Below the pieces are notes generated by a model that was given only the letters and a program-made list of their open reading frames with translations, made no database searches and was not told where the DNA came from. From the NCBI GenBank assembly GCA_014237405.1, contig JABZFO010000034.1, positions 1 to 42,034 of the forward strand: a stretch of DNA of 42,034 nt, in the 5' to 3' direction. The stretch is from Desulfosarcina sp. Its GTDB lineage: Bacteria; Desulfobacterota; Desulfobacteria; Desulfobacterales; Desulfosarcinaceae. Made by a program: the position numbers and the translations under genes. Positions 34,491-42,034 of the stretch are shown one piece after another. The first letter of the stretch is position 1; each line of letters opens with the position of its first letter.

Positions 34491-34561
34491 CTGAGGACTG
34501 AAATCCGACCTCAGACTTCCGTCCTCCGACATCGGGCATCAGGCATCGGGCATCAGGCATC
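34488..34561 (+). repeat. Hairpin and GGCATC tandem repeat before the RND permease
   Basis: AGTCTGAGG (34488-34496) pairs perfectly with CCTCAGACT (34509-34517). It is followed by about four copies of a 7-bp CATCGGG/CATCAGG unit (34531-34561) that runs up to 5 bp before the RND start codon and leaves no recognisable ribosome-binding site. Confidence 0.7.
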
Positions 34562-34566
34562 CGAAT

Positions 34567-37500
34567 ATGAAGCTTGTCGACATATCCATAAAAAAGCCGG
34601 TAACGGTTACCGTCGGCGCGATCCTGTTGCTGCTCTTCGGTTTCCTTGCCCTGCTGCGGATTCCCATTCAGCTGACGCCCAACGTGGACCTGCCGGAAGT
34701 CTCCATCCAGACCACCTGGACGGGGGCCAGCCCGGAAGAGGTGGAACGGGAGGTCACCGACGTCCAGGAAAAGGAGCTGAAAAGCTTAAACGGCCTCACC
34801 GAGATCAAAAGCGAAAGCCAGGACGGCCTCAGCTACATCAGCCTGGAGTTCGAGATCGGCACGGATATCGACGAAGCCCTGCTGCGGGTCTCCAATAAGA
34901 TGGAGCAGGTCAAAAGCTATCCGGACAACGTCGACCGTCCCATCATCAAGTCCGGCGGCCGTTTCGAAAAGGCCATCGCCTGGATGGTGCTCATGGCCGA
35001 AGACGGCTATCGGGACAATCTGGAAGAGGAGTACGATTTCCTCGACGAAGATGTTCAGCCCTGGCTGGAGCGGCTTTCCGGAATCTCTTCGGTCAACATC
35101 CACGGCGGTAAAAAGCGGGAACTGCAGGTGGTGGTGGATGTGGAAGCCATGGCTGCCCGGGGGATCACGGTGCCGGATCTGATCCGCGCCCTGGGGGTAG
35201 AGAACAAGACCATCAGCGCCGGCGATTTTGACGAGGGCAAACGCCGGTATATCGTCCGTACCGCGGGTGAGTATCAGAGCCCCGAAGACGTGGCCAATGT
35301 GATCATCCGGCGGGTGGAAGGCATCCCCGTGGCGGTGAAAGACGTGGCCGCGGTGCGTCTTGGCCATGAAACGCCCTCTGTGGTGGTGCGCCATGACGGG
35401 GTGCCCACCATCGTCATGAGTGCCGTCCGGGAGCCGGGCACCAACGTACTGCTGGTCATGGGCCGCCTGAAGACCGCCCTGGCCGAGCTCAACGCCGGCA
35501 TCCTCAAAGACCGGCACCTCTCCATCGAACAGGTCTACGATGAGACCACCTACATTTACGACGCCATCAACCTGGTAAAGAAAAACCTGATGGTGGGATC
35601 GATCCTGGCAGTTATTGTGCTGTTTACGTTTTTGCGCAACATCGCCGGTACGGTGGTGGTCTCCGCCGCCATTCCCGTCAGCGTGGTGGGCACCTTTCTC
35701 TTCATGACCCTGGCCGGCCGCAACATCAACGTGGTGAGCCTGGCGGGCCTGAGCTTTTCCGTGGGCATGGTGGTGGACAACTCCATCGTGGTGTTCGAGA
35801 ATATTTTCCGCCACCGGGAGATGGGCAAAGGCCGCATCCAGGCCGCCTACGAGGGCACCACCGAGGTGTGGGGGGCGGTGCTGGCCAGCACCCTGACCAC
35901 CGTCGCGGTGTTTCTGCCCATCGTATTCGTGGAGGAAGAGGCCGGCCAGCTGTTCCGGGACATCGCCATCGCCATCTCCAGCGCCGTGGCCCTGAGCCTG
36001 CTGATTTCCATCACCGGCATCCCCACCCTGTGCGCCCTCATCCTGGGCCGGGTGGAGAAAAAAGCCCCGGAAAAGCGCAACCGCATGTTCTCGGTCACCC
36101 GGGTGGCCGGCCGGTTTGTCTCGGCCCTGACCGGGTTCGTGGACTGGATGTGCGGTCGGGTGTGGTCACGCATCGTTGTCGCCGTCTCCCTGGTGGCCCT
36201 GGCCGTGGTGCTGATCGTCAACCTGATTCCCAGGACCGAATATCTACCAGCGGGCAACCGGGAGCTGCTCTTCGGCATCCTCATCCCGCCACCGGGTTAC
36301 AATACCGATGAATTCGCCGCCATCGCCCGGACCGTGGAGGCGGATATCCTGCCCCTGGTGAGTCGAAACGGAACGAGCGAAACGGCCGAGAAGTTGAACC
36401 TGCCCACGGTGAAAAACTTCTTCTATGTGGCCTTTCGCCAGCAGATCTTCATGGGTGTGGTCTCCCGGGAAGCCGAGCGCACGGCCGAACTGATTCCCTA
36501 CGCCTACCGGACCCTGGGGAAAGTTCCCGGCATGATACCCATCGTCTACCAGGCCGGGCTGTTCACCCGGGGGCTGGGCAGTGGCCGGTCCATCGACGTG
36601 GACATCAAAGGCCCGGACCTGCCGCGCCTCATTGCCCTGGGCCGGCAGATGTACGGTATGGCGGCGGCCGCCCTGCCCGGCGCGCAGATCCGCCCCATTC
36701 CGGGGTTGGACCTGGGCAACCCGGAACTGCGAATTACGCCCAACCGGGACCGGCTTACCCGGCTGGGCATCAGCACCACCGACCTGGGAACTACCGTAGA
36801 TGCCCTGGTGGGGGGCGCCAAGGCGGGTACCTATCGCCTGCATGGTGACGAGATCGATCTGGTGGTCAAGAGCCGTGAGGGCCGACTGGAGCGTATCCAG
36901 GACGTGGAAGCTTTTCCCGTTGCTTCACCATTCGGCGGCAAGGTACTGCTGGGCTCGGTGGCCGATATCCAGCTGACGGAGGGCCCCACGCAGATCAACC
37001 ACATCGACACCCAGCGGGCCATCACTATCCAGGTGAACCCCCCGGCCGACATCTCCCTGGAGGCGGCCATGGAGACCATCGCCCAGCAGGTGATCGCCCC
37101 CATCAAGGCTCAGGCGCAGCTGGGCAGCCTTTACCGGATCGATCTGGGCGGTACGGCGGATCAGCTCACCCGCACCCGTGATGCCCTGATCTGGAACTTG
37201 ATCCTGGCCGTGGCCATCTGCTACCTGCTCATGAGCGCCCTGTTCGAGAACTTTCTTTACCCCATGATCATCCTGTTCAGTGTGCCTCTGGCCTCCGCCG
37301 GCGGGTTCCTGGGAATTTTCCTGGTGAACCGTTTCGTGGCGCCCCAGCCGCTGGATATTCTCACCATGATGGGCTTTGTCATCCTGGTGGGTGTCGTTGT
37401 CAACAACGCCATCCTTATCGTCCACCAGAGCCTCAACAACATCCGGGAGCAGGTCATGGCGCCGCGTCAGGCTATTACCGAAGCGGTGCGTTCGCGCATT

Positions 37501-37725
37501 CGGCCCATCTACATGAGCAGCATCACCACGGTGTTCGGTATGCTGCCCCTGGTGCTTTTTCCCGGTGCCGGCTCCGAGTTCTACCGGGGGTTGGGCGGCG
37601 TGGTGGTGGGCGGCCTGTTGATCTCCACCGTGTTTACCATTTTTCTTATCCCCGCCATTCTCAGCCTGACCATGGACACGGTGGCGGCGATGAAGCGAAT
37701 GTTCAAGAAAACGGAAACCCAATAA
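34567..37725 (+). CDS. RND-family efflux permease (AcrB/HAE1-like)
   Basis: This 1052-residue inner-membrane proton-driven pump has TM1 at residues about 12-30 (VTVGAILLLLFGFLALLRIP) and the porter segment TPNVDLPEVSIQTTWTGASPEEVE. The TM4 motif SVGMVVDNSIVVFENIFRHRE contains the paired Asp-Asn/ENI proton-relay pattern common to heavy RNDs. A second half repeats the architecture (TM8-12, GFVILVGVVVNNAILIV). The length is normal and no lesion is seen. It lies 426 bp after the broken adaptor, separated by repeats. An RND permease with no working adaptor would be inactive unless the deletion in the adaptor is artefactual. No outer-membrane factor gene is in the window. Substrate is unknown. Confidence 0.92.
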   Translation: MKLVDISIKKPVTVTVGAILLLLFGFLALLRIPIQLTPNVDLPEVSIQTTWTGASPEEVEREVTDVQEKELKSLNGLTEIKSESQDGLSYISLEFEIGTDIDEALLRVSNKMEQVKSYPDNVDRPIIKSGGRFEKAIAWMVLMAEDGYRDNLEEEYDFLDEDVQPWLERLSGISSVNIHGGKKRELQVVVDVEAMAARGITVPDLIRALGVENKTISAGDFDEGKRRYIVRTAGEYQSPEDVANVIIRRVEGIPVAVKDVAAVRLGHETPSVVVRHDGVPTIVMSAVREPGTNVLLVMGRLKTALAELNAGILKDRHLSIEQVYDETTYIYDAINLVKKNLMVGSILAVIVLFTFLRNIAGTVVVSAAIPVSVVGTFLFMTLAGRNINVVSLAGLSFSVGMVVDNSIVVFENIFRHREMGKGRIQAAYEGTTEVWGAVLASTLTTVAVFLPIVFVEEEAGQLFRDIAIAISSAVALSLLISITGIPTLCALILGRVEKKAPEKRNRMFSVTRVAGRFVSALTGFVDWMCGRVWSRIVVAVSLVALAVVLIVNLIPRTEYLPAGNRELLFGILIPPPGYNTDEFAAIARTVEADILPLVSRNGTSETAEKLNLPTVKNFFYVAFRQQIFMGVVSREAERTAELIPYAYRTLGKVPGMIPIVYQAGLFTRGLGSGRSIDVDIKGPDLPRLIALGRQMYGMAAAALPGAQIRPIPGLDLGNPELRITPNRDRLTRLGISTTDLGTTVDALVGGAKAGTYRLHGDEIDLVVKSREGRLERIQDVEAFPVASPFGGKVLLGSVADIQLTEGPTQINHIDTQRAITIQVNPPADISLEAAMETIAQQVIAPIKAQAQLGSLYRIDLGGTADQLTRTRDALIWNLILAVAICYLLMSALFENFLYPMIILFSVPLASAGGFLGIFLVNRFVAPQPLDILTMMGFVILVGVVVNNAILIVHQSLNNIREQVMAPRQAITEAVRSRIRPIYMSSITTVFGMLPLVLFPGAGSEFYRGLGGVVVGGLLISTVFTIFLIPAILSLTMDTVAAMKRMFKKTETQ

Positions 37726-37727
37726 AT

Positions 37728-37872
37728 GACGGTTTCGTAAAAAGTCCGATATCTGCGTTACGCTTCATCCCTCGTCACTGCGGAGTACAGTAAGTACGCT
37801 GCCTACGGCACCCGCGATAGCGGTATTCTCGGGATTTGCAAGCCTTGATCTCGAACTTTTTACGAAACCGTC
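37728..37872. repeat. MITE-like repeat family B, complete copy
   Basis: This 145-bp element is bounded by perfect 18-bp terminal inverted repeats, GACGGTTTCGTAAAAAGT and ACTTTTTACGAAACCGTC. The inside contains CTTCATCCCTCGTCACTGCG and AAGCCTTGATCTCGA, shared inverted with 14193-14285. It begins 2 bp after the RND permease stop and may also act as a hairpin terminator. Confidence 0.88.
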
Positions 37873-37903
37873 TAAAACGAAATTTTTTGCGAGTATAGCT
37901 TAA

Positions 37904-39874
37904 ATGAATACGTCCGATAAATTTCAGCCGGCCATTCTTGCCCCGGCGGGAAACCGTGCCGCTTTTCTGGCGGCCCTGGCTGCCGGCGCCGATGCCGTCT
38001 ACTGCGGCCTCAAATCCATGTCGGCGCGCATGGAGGCCAAGAATTTTTCCATCGAGGAACTGGCCCAGCTGGTCCGGCTGGCCCACGATCGGAAGGTGAA
38101 GGTCTACGTCACCGTCAACGCCCTGCTCAAGCCTGACGAATTGGATCGGGCCGGCCAGCTGATTGACAGCCTTGGGCGCTATGTCAAACCCGATGCCCTG
38201 ATCGTCCAGGACCTGGGCGTCGTCGCCCTTGCCCGCCAGGTGGGGTTCGATGGCGAAATTCATCTCTCCACCCTGGCCAACGTCAGCTTCCCCAAGGCCC
38301 TGGGGTTTATTGCCCGAACACTTTCGGTGAACCGGGTGGTGGTCCCCAGAGAGCTTTCCATCGATGAGATCAAGGCCATGGCCGACGCCTGCCCCAAAGC
38401 CATGGGACTGGAGGCCTTCATTCACGGAGCCCTTTGCTACGGGGTGTCCGGCCGTTGCTACTGGAGCAGTTATATGGGGGGCAAAAGCGGGTTGCGGGGG
38501 CGCTGCGTTCAACCCTGCCGCCGGCATTACCGCCAGGAGGGGCAGATCGCTCGTGCCTTCTCCTGCCAGGATTTCTCCGTGGATGTGCTGGTCAAGATTC
38601 TGGGGCAGGTGAAAAAAGTGCTGGCCTGGAAGATCGAGGGCCGAAAAAAGGGGCCGCATTATGTCTATTACACCGTGTCCGCCTACAAGATGCTGCGGGA
38701 TCAGGGAAAGGACACACGGGCCAAACGTGACGCCCTGGACCTGTTAGCCCAGAGCCTGGGGCGGGAGGCCACCCACTACCAGTTTTTGCCCCAGCGGCCG
38801 CAAAAACCCATCGATACCCGGCGGCAGACCGCGTCGGGCCTGTTCATGGGAAAGGTGCAGGGGCCGGCGAAGAACCCCTGGGTGGTGGTCCGCCAGCCCC
38901 TGCTGCCCGGAGATGTGCTGCGGGTGGGCTACGAGGATGAGCCTGGCCACGCCATCTGCCGGGTGACCCGCCATGTGCCTAAAAAGGGGCGCTACCCGCT
39001 GAACCTGGGAGGAAGAAAAGCTCCCACGCCCGGTGCGCCGGTATTTCTCACCGACCGCCGGGAGAAGGCCCTGGAGAAGATGATCGCCGAGGTGGAGGCA
39101 ACGGCCACCCCGCCGGAACCGATCGGCGTCTCCCGGTTCAAGGCAGTTCTACCACGGCCTTTGGAAAAAACCCGTCGATCCGTGGAGGTGCGGGTGAGTC
39201 GAACGTCGGTGCGGTCCTCCGGCCGGGGTTCCAGCGGAATCTGGCTCTCGGAAACGGCCGCGGCGAACATCGGCAAATCGGCTGCCGGCAACCTGTGGAT
39301 CTGGCTGCCGCCGGTGGTCTGGCCGGATGATGAAGCACGGGTGGCTGGCTTGCTGCGGCAGAGCCTTGAAAAAGGGGCTCGCCAGTTCGTGCTCAACGCC
39401 CCCTGGCAGATGGCCCTGTTCAACCGCCCCGAGGGACTGAACCTGTGGGCCGGACCTTTTTGCAATGCAGCCAATGCCCTCTGCCTGGAGACTTTCAAGA
39501 CCCTGGGGTTTGCCGGGGCCTTTGTGAGTCCGGAACTGGGTGAGACGGACATCCTTTCCCTGTGCCGCCAGAGCCCGCTGCCGCTGGGGATCGTGCTCTC
39601 CGGCCACTGGCCCCTGTGCACCTCCCGAACCCTGGCCGACGACATGAAGCTGCGCGTGCCCTTCGACAGCCCCCGGGGCGAGCAGGCCTGGGCGGACCAG
39701 CATGGTCCGGACTACTGGATTTTCCCCAACTGGAAACTTGACATCACTGAAAACCGCACGATCCTCCAGCGGGCCGGTATCCGGATGTTCGCCCACCTGG
39801 ACGAGCCGGTGCCGCCCGCTGTGACCATTAAAAAGCGTCCGGGTCTGTGGAACTGGAAGATCGGTCTGAAGTAA
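37904..39874 (+). CDS. U32-family peptidase / hydroxylation-type protein (YhbU/RlhA-like)
   Basis: This 656-residue protein starts with ILAPAGNRAAFLAALAAGADAVYCGLKSMSAR, the U32 TIM-barrel N-terminus. It contains IHGALCYGVSGRCYWSSYMGGKSGLRGRCVQPCRR with the conserved Cys cluster that binds Fe-S in the RlhA/TrhP/UbiU families. A second barrel-like/DUF3656 half follows (about 330-656). Family members modify rRNA/tRNA or quinones; few act as true peptidases. The start is ATG 37904, just after repeat B, with only a weak ribosome-binding site. The full length suggests that it is intact. Confidence 0.83.
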   Translation: MNTSDKFQPAILAPAGNRAAFLAALAAGADAVYCGLKSMSARMEAKNFSIEELAQLVRLAHDRKVKVYVTVNALLKPDELDRAGQLIDSLGRYVKPDALIVQDLGVVALARQVGFDGEIHLSTLANVSFPKALGFIARTLSVNRVVVPRELSIDEIKAMADACPKAMGLEAFIHGALCYGVSGRCYWSSYMGGKSGLRGRCVQPCRRHYRQEGQIARAFSCQDFSVDVLVKILGQVKKVLAWKIEGRKKGPHYVYYTVSAYKMLRDQGKDTRAKRDALDLLAQSLGREATHYQFLPQRPQKPIDTRRQTASGLFMGKVQGPAKNPWVVVRQPLLPGDVLRVGYEDEPGHAICRVTRHVPKKGRYPLNLGGRKAPTPGAPVFLTDRREKALEKMIAEVEATATPPEPIGVSRFKAVLPRPLEKTRRSVEVRVSRTSVRSSGRGSSGIWLSETAAANIGKSAAGNLWIWLPPVVWPDDEARVAGLLRQSLEKGARQFVLNAPWQMALFNRPEGLNLWAGPFCNAANALCLETFKTLGFAGAFVSPELGETDILSLCRQSPLPLGIVLSGHWPLCTSRTLADDMKLRVPFDSPRGEQAWADQHGPDYWIFPNWKLDITENRTILQRAGIRMFAHLDEPVPPAVTIKKRPGLWNWKIGLK

Positions 39875-39946
39875 GGACAGAAGACAGAAGGCTGAGAGCA
39901 GAATTTCGAATTTTTTTTGAAGTCACTCAAAGTTTGACTATAGCAG

Positions 39947-40126
39947 CTATACGCCGGCTATGACCTCATCACAGCGACCACAACATATAGAGGTGTGACT
40001 TGTCTTCAAATTATTTATAACGTATTTTAATGATTTCATATTATTAACCCCAATTGATTCTACTGCCTTGCCACATAACCAACAAACCCAGCAGTTAGCG
40101 CGATTTGCCTTGTTAACAGGTCTCAT
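39947..40126 (-). CDS. Small Cys-rich (zinc-ribbon-like) protein, 59 residues
   Basis: ATG 40126-40124 overlaps the TGA of the upstream gene by 4 nt (ATGA), a classic coupled start. The protein has an N-terminal cysteine group C12/C15/C18 (NCWVCWLCGK) and a C-terminal group C48/C49/C52 (ICCGRCDEVIAGV). Two half-sites of this kind are typical of small zinc ribbons. It ends at TAG 39949-39947. I do not recognise the family and assign no function. The coupling to 40123-40662 suggests a shared job. Confidence 0.6.
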   Translation of the reverse strand: MRPVNKANRANCWVCWLCGKAVESIGVNNMKSLKYVINNLKTSHTSICCGRCDEVIAGV

Positions 40127-40662
40127 CTTTTCCTTACATTTTCAAGTAATCCATCAAGCCGAACAAAGAACTCATTTCGTATCTTTTCAATGTGCAGCGC
40201 TTCCTTGTAATCAAGCATTGTCCTATCTTTAGTCTTAAATCTGTCTGGTTCCACCTGTAACGCATAAGAGTTGACTTGTCTTTTCCAGAACCACTCTGCA
40301 CAACAGAATTGGATGTTTTTTTGATCGATAGCTGTGATTTCTTTCAGAGTCTCAATCAGTCCTCTTCCGGAAGCACTGTTTTCGATGCAGAAAGCAATGT
40401 AGGCGATCCTGTACTCTACTTTGTCAATGGTATTTGTAATTGGCAAGGGCTCCAGGTTATGAGAATCGTTCTGTCCGTAATAGATAAAATGGCCATAGCA
40501 GCTCTGGAGTGTGAAACAATGAGGCAGGTTGTTAAAAGCGTTGATCAGCTCGATTATGGGTACATCAATCATATCATCGCTTAGATCGGCTAAAATTTTC
40601 TGCCTTTGCGCTTGATAATGCGGATTTTCCACCAATTCTTTTGTCTCTGTATAGGTTTCCAA
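40123..40662 (-). CDS. Uncharacterised protein, faint TYW3-like pattern
   Basis: This 179-residue protein probably starts at TTG 40662 behind AGGGA (8 nt spacing); no ATG lies nearby. Residues about 27-65 read MIDVPIIELINAFNNLPHCF then TLQSCYGHF. That recalls the TYW3 tRNA-modification fold, in which a similar start leads to an SSCSGR motif. The middle (YRIAYIAFCIENSASGRGLI) and the acidic C-terminal helix (KEALHIEKIRNEFF) are unassigned. It lies 15 bp after the isochorismatase-like gene and is coupled to the 59-residue Cys-rich gene. The TYW3 comparison is only by eye. Confidence 0.6.
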   Translation of the reverse strand: METYTETKELVENPHYQAQRQKILADLSDDMIDVPIIELINAFNNLPHCFTLQSCYGHFIYYGQNDSHNLEPLPITNTIDKVEYRIAYIAFCIENSASGRGLIETLKEITAIDQKNIQFCCAEWFWKRQVNSYALQVEPDRFKTKDRTMLDYKEALHIEKIRNEFFVRLDGLLENVRKR

Positions 40663-40677
40663 CAGTGCTATCCCTGG

Positions 40678-41145
40678 CTATTTGACAATGGGAAGGATCT
40701 TCCGAAATTCATCGGTGTTTGCACGGCACGCCCACTGAAAGATGACAATCTCAGTTGAGCTGACAACTGCACCTGCCTGACGCAACAGATCTATGGCGAT
40801 ATCGCGGTTTTCGTCCAAACGGGATGCCACAGCATCGGCCACCAAGTGTACCTGAAAGCCTGACTTGATAAGATCCAGACACGTCTGTAGGACACATACG
40901 TGGGTTTCCATCCCGGCCACTACGATCTTACTGCGATTGAAAGAATGGACAGTAGAAAGGAAGCCGTCCTCCATGCAGGCACTAAAATGCTCCTTTTGGA
41001 ATACCATGGGAGATTGGATTTCTTGGAGCAGTTCGGGGAGCGTTTCACCGAGTCCCTTTTTGTACTGCTCTGTCAATAAAATCTGGACTTCAAGGACATT
41101 AGCAGTCTGGATGAGCTGGTTCACTTTGCGGGCGAGTAGCGACAT
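40678..41145 (-). CDS. Isochorismatase-family (cysteine hydrolase) protein, N-terminus missing
   Basis: This 155-residue cysteine hydrolase keeps the ILLTEQYKKGLGETLPEL motif and the FQKEHFSAC segment. The nucleophile region GMETHVCVLQTCLDLIKSGF is followed by VHLVADAVASR. The family usually starts about 20-30 residues earlier with a VIDVQ strand carrying the catalytic Asp. That strand is absent, a TAA precedes the frame, and ATG 41145 lacks a ribosome-binding site. It is therefore probably inactive or damaged at its 5' end. It is the first gene of the minus-strand cassette with 40123-40662 and 39947-40126. Substrate is unknown. Confidence 0.7.
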   Translation of the reverse strand: MSLLARKVNQLIQTANVLEVQILLTEQYKKGLGETLPELLQEIQSPMVFQKEHFSACMEDGFLSTVHSFNRSKIVVAGMETHVCVLQTCLDLIKSGFQVHLVADAVASRLDENRDIAIDLLRQAGAVVSSTEIVIFQWACRANTDEFRKILPIVK

Positions 41146-41345
41146 ATTCAGAACGCACCATAATCTGTCCTTTTAAGGCTAAAATACGATAACGGCATAA
41201 GTTTCCCGCCGTCAGTGGAACAACATTGATACCCGATTACCCATTCAGCGCCATACCGATGGAAAATCGGATAATTATCCGCTGTAGTGTGGATAATGCC
41301 ATCCGTGGTGGCAGGTTTCTGGGGGATCTTTCAGGATCCAACTAA
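41146..41345. other. AT-rich gap with a short minus-strand open frame
   Basis: A minus-strand frame is open from 41330 to the TGA at 41150-41148 (60 codons, containing YGAEWVIGYQCCSTDGGKL) but has no early start codon. It may be a fragment of a decayed gene. I recognise no family. Confidence 0.25.
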
Positions 41346-41870
41346 CAGGGATATAATTCTTCAACGCAAGAAAATGATCTTCCGCAGGAAGTTACCACAC
41401 TTTTCGTGATTAACAATGTGATGAATTACTTCTTGTTCCCCCTCATCGGCAAGGGCATCATAAGATTTGGCGAAAGAAAAATACTCTCACTAGAATATTT
41501 CAGCCTGATATTTATTTTTGTGGCATATGCAACTGCTCAATCCAAATGGTTGATTATGATTCTTTACCTCCTGGACCAGGCCTTTTACAATTTTCACATT
41601 GCCATCCAGACCTATTTCCAAAAAATAGGAGACCCCAAAGACATCGCATCAAGCATATCCGTTAGTTTCACCATAAACCACATTGCAGCAGTGGTTCTGC
41701 CAGCAATAGGTGGTGTCCTGTGGATGATTGATTACAGGATTCCTTTTATCGGTGGTGCCGTAATTACCGATACGTTTTGGTCATCTTCTGGGTACCTCGG
41801 GAACGGTCAATTTTACAAGATTTGGTCCGTTGTGATTATTTTTCTGAATCGCAGGAACTTTTCAAACTGA
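41346..41870 (+). pseudogene. MFS transporter remnant
   Basis: The open frame begins without a start codon (QGYNSSTQENDLPQEVTTLF) after a TAA at 41343. It gives the C-terminal half of a major-facilitator permease: INNVMNYFLFPLIGKGIIRFGE, a helix LIFIFVAYATAQSKWLIMIL, and SISVSFTINHIAAVVLPAIGG. Family-like sequence stops at about 41760 (RIPFIGGAV) and the rest is out of frame. Both ends are thus missing. Nearby AT-rich DNA and broken genes fit a decaying accessory segment. Confidence 0.7.
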
Positions 41871-41979
41871 TATCTGCTGGATCGTACCAGCAATCTGGAG
41901 TTTTAATACGATATAATTTGGGTGTGGCTCTTTTACGACGACCTTTGTTAACAGTTAGCGGCAGTTTGTACTGCTTCAT
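41836..41979 (-). CDS. Possible small basic protein, 47 residues
   Basis: ATG 41979 is preceded by AAGGAAG at about 10 nt. The product starts MKQYKLPLTVNKGRRKRATP and ends KSSCDSEK at TAA 41836. It overlaps the tail of the MFS remnant on the other strand. The ribosome-binding site is the only support. No family was recognised. Confidence 0.25.
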   Translation of the reverse strand: MKQYKLPLTVNKGRRKRATPKLYRIKTPDCWYDPADISLKSSCDSEK

Positions 41980-42034
41980 ATTAGCTAATCTTCCTTACTT
42001 GATTACTTTCAGATGATCGCGATTAACAGTCGAA

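Overview
The window reads as chromosome of a completely oxidising, sulfate-reducing Desulfobacterota (Deltaproteobacteria), most like the Desulfosarcina/Desulfobacteraceae group. This is inferred from gene content: a selenocysteine formate dehydrogenase, a methylene-tetrahydrofolate reductase locus linked to HdrA/MvhD-type (Qmo-like) subunits, acyl-CoA dehydrogenase with EtfAB and a membrane ETF:menaquinone-type oxidoreductase, CooC/CooT nickel proteins, and several families of short palindromic intergenic repeats. Most of the window is GC-rich. The two ends (about 1-1300 and 39,880-42,034) are visibly AT-richer and hold broken genes, so they look like worn accessory DNA.

Layout. 1-1500: truncated DUF1156-type DNA methylase, an integrase-like scrap and a MITE-like repeat. 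1526-4294: selenoprotein formate dehydrogenase with an in-frame UGA and a downstream SECIS-like hairpin. 4817-9356 (minus): metV-like, metF, an HdrA/QmoA-like flavoprotein and an HdrA-MvhD/QmoB-like protein, a C1-pathway electron-transfer operon convergent with fdh. 9700-18190: a fatty-acid oxidation locus with a TetR/FadR-type repressor (broken), acyl-CoA dehydrogenase, acyl-CoA ligase (broken, minus strand), an ETF oxidoreductase and etfBA. FadR-like operators lie upstream of the repressor and of the etf genes, with a weaker one near the metV promoter. 18390-20878: GerMN-domain protein and EF-G-like factor. 20977-22370 (minus): broken M48 metalloprotease. 22444-27429: parA, parB, NYN/PIN protein, DUF3842, CooT and an IspH-UbiA fusion. 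27599-32843: Pif1-like helicase, Ski2/Mtr4-like helicase (minus) and CooC (minus). 33146-37725: RND efflux pair with a broken adaptor. 37904-39874: U32 peptidase. 39947-41145 (minus): a three-gene cassette with an unannotated 59-residue Cys-rich protein. 41346-42034: MFS transporter remnant.

The most striking pattern is a set of clean, short internal deletions, estimated at about 70-130 nt each. They affect at least five otherwise well-preserved genes (tetR, fadD, EF-G, M48 protease, RND adaptor) and probably the start of the ETF oxidoreductase gene and the N-terminus of an isochorismatase-like gene. Each gene carries a single lesion and no other visible decay. That suggests either a common mechanism or an assembly problem, and should be settled before any of these genes is called a pseudogene.

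Working together: acyl-CoA ligase, acyl-CoA dehydrogenase, EtfBA and the membrane ETF oxidoreductase would pass electrons from fatty-acid oxidation to menaquinone. MetF/MetV with the Hdr-like proteins and formate dehydrogenase would run C1 steps of the Wood-Ljungdahl pathway. CooC and CooT fit nickel supply to CO dehydrogenase, which is not encoded here. No rRNA, tRNA or CRISPR array was recognised.
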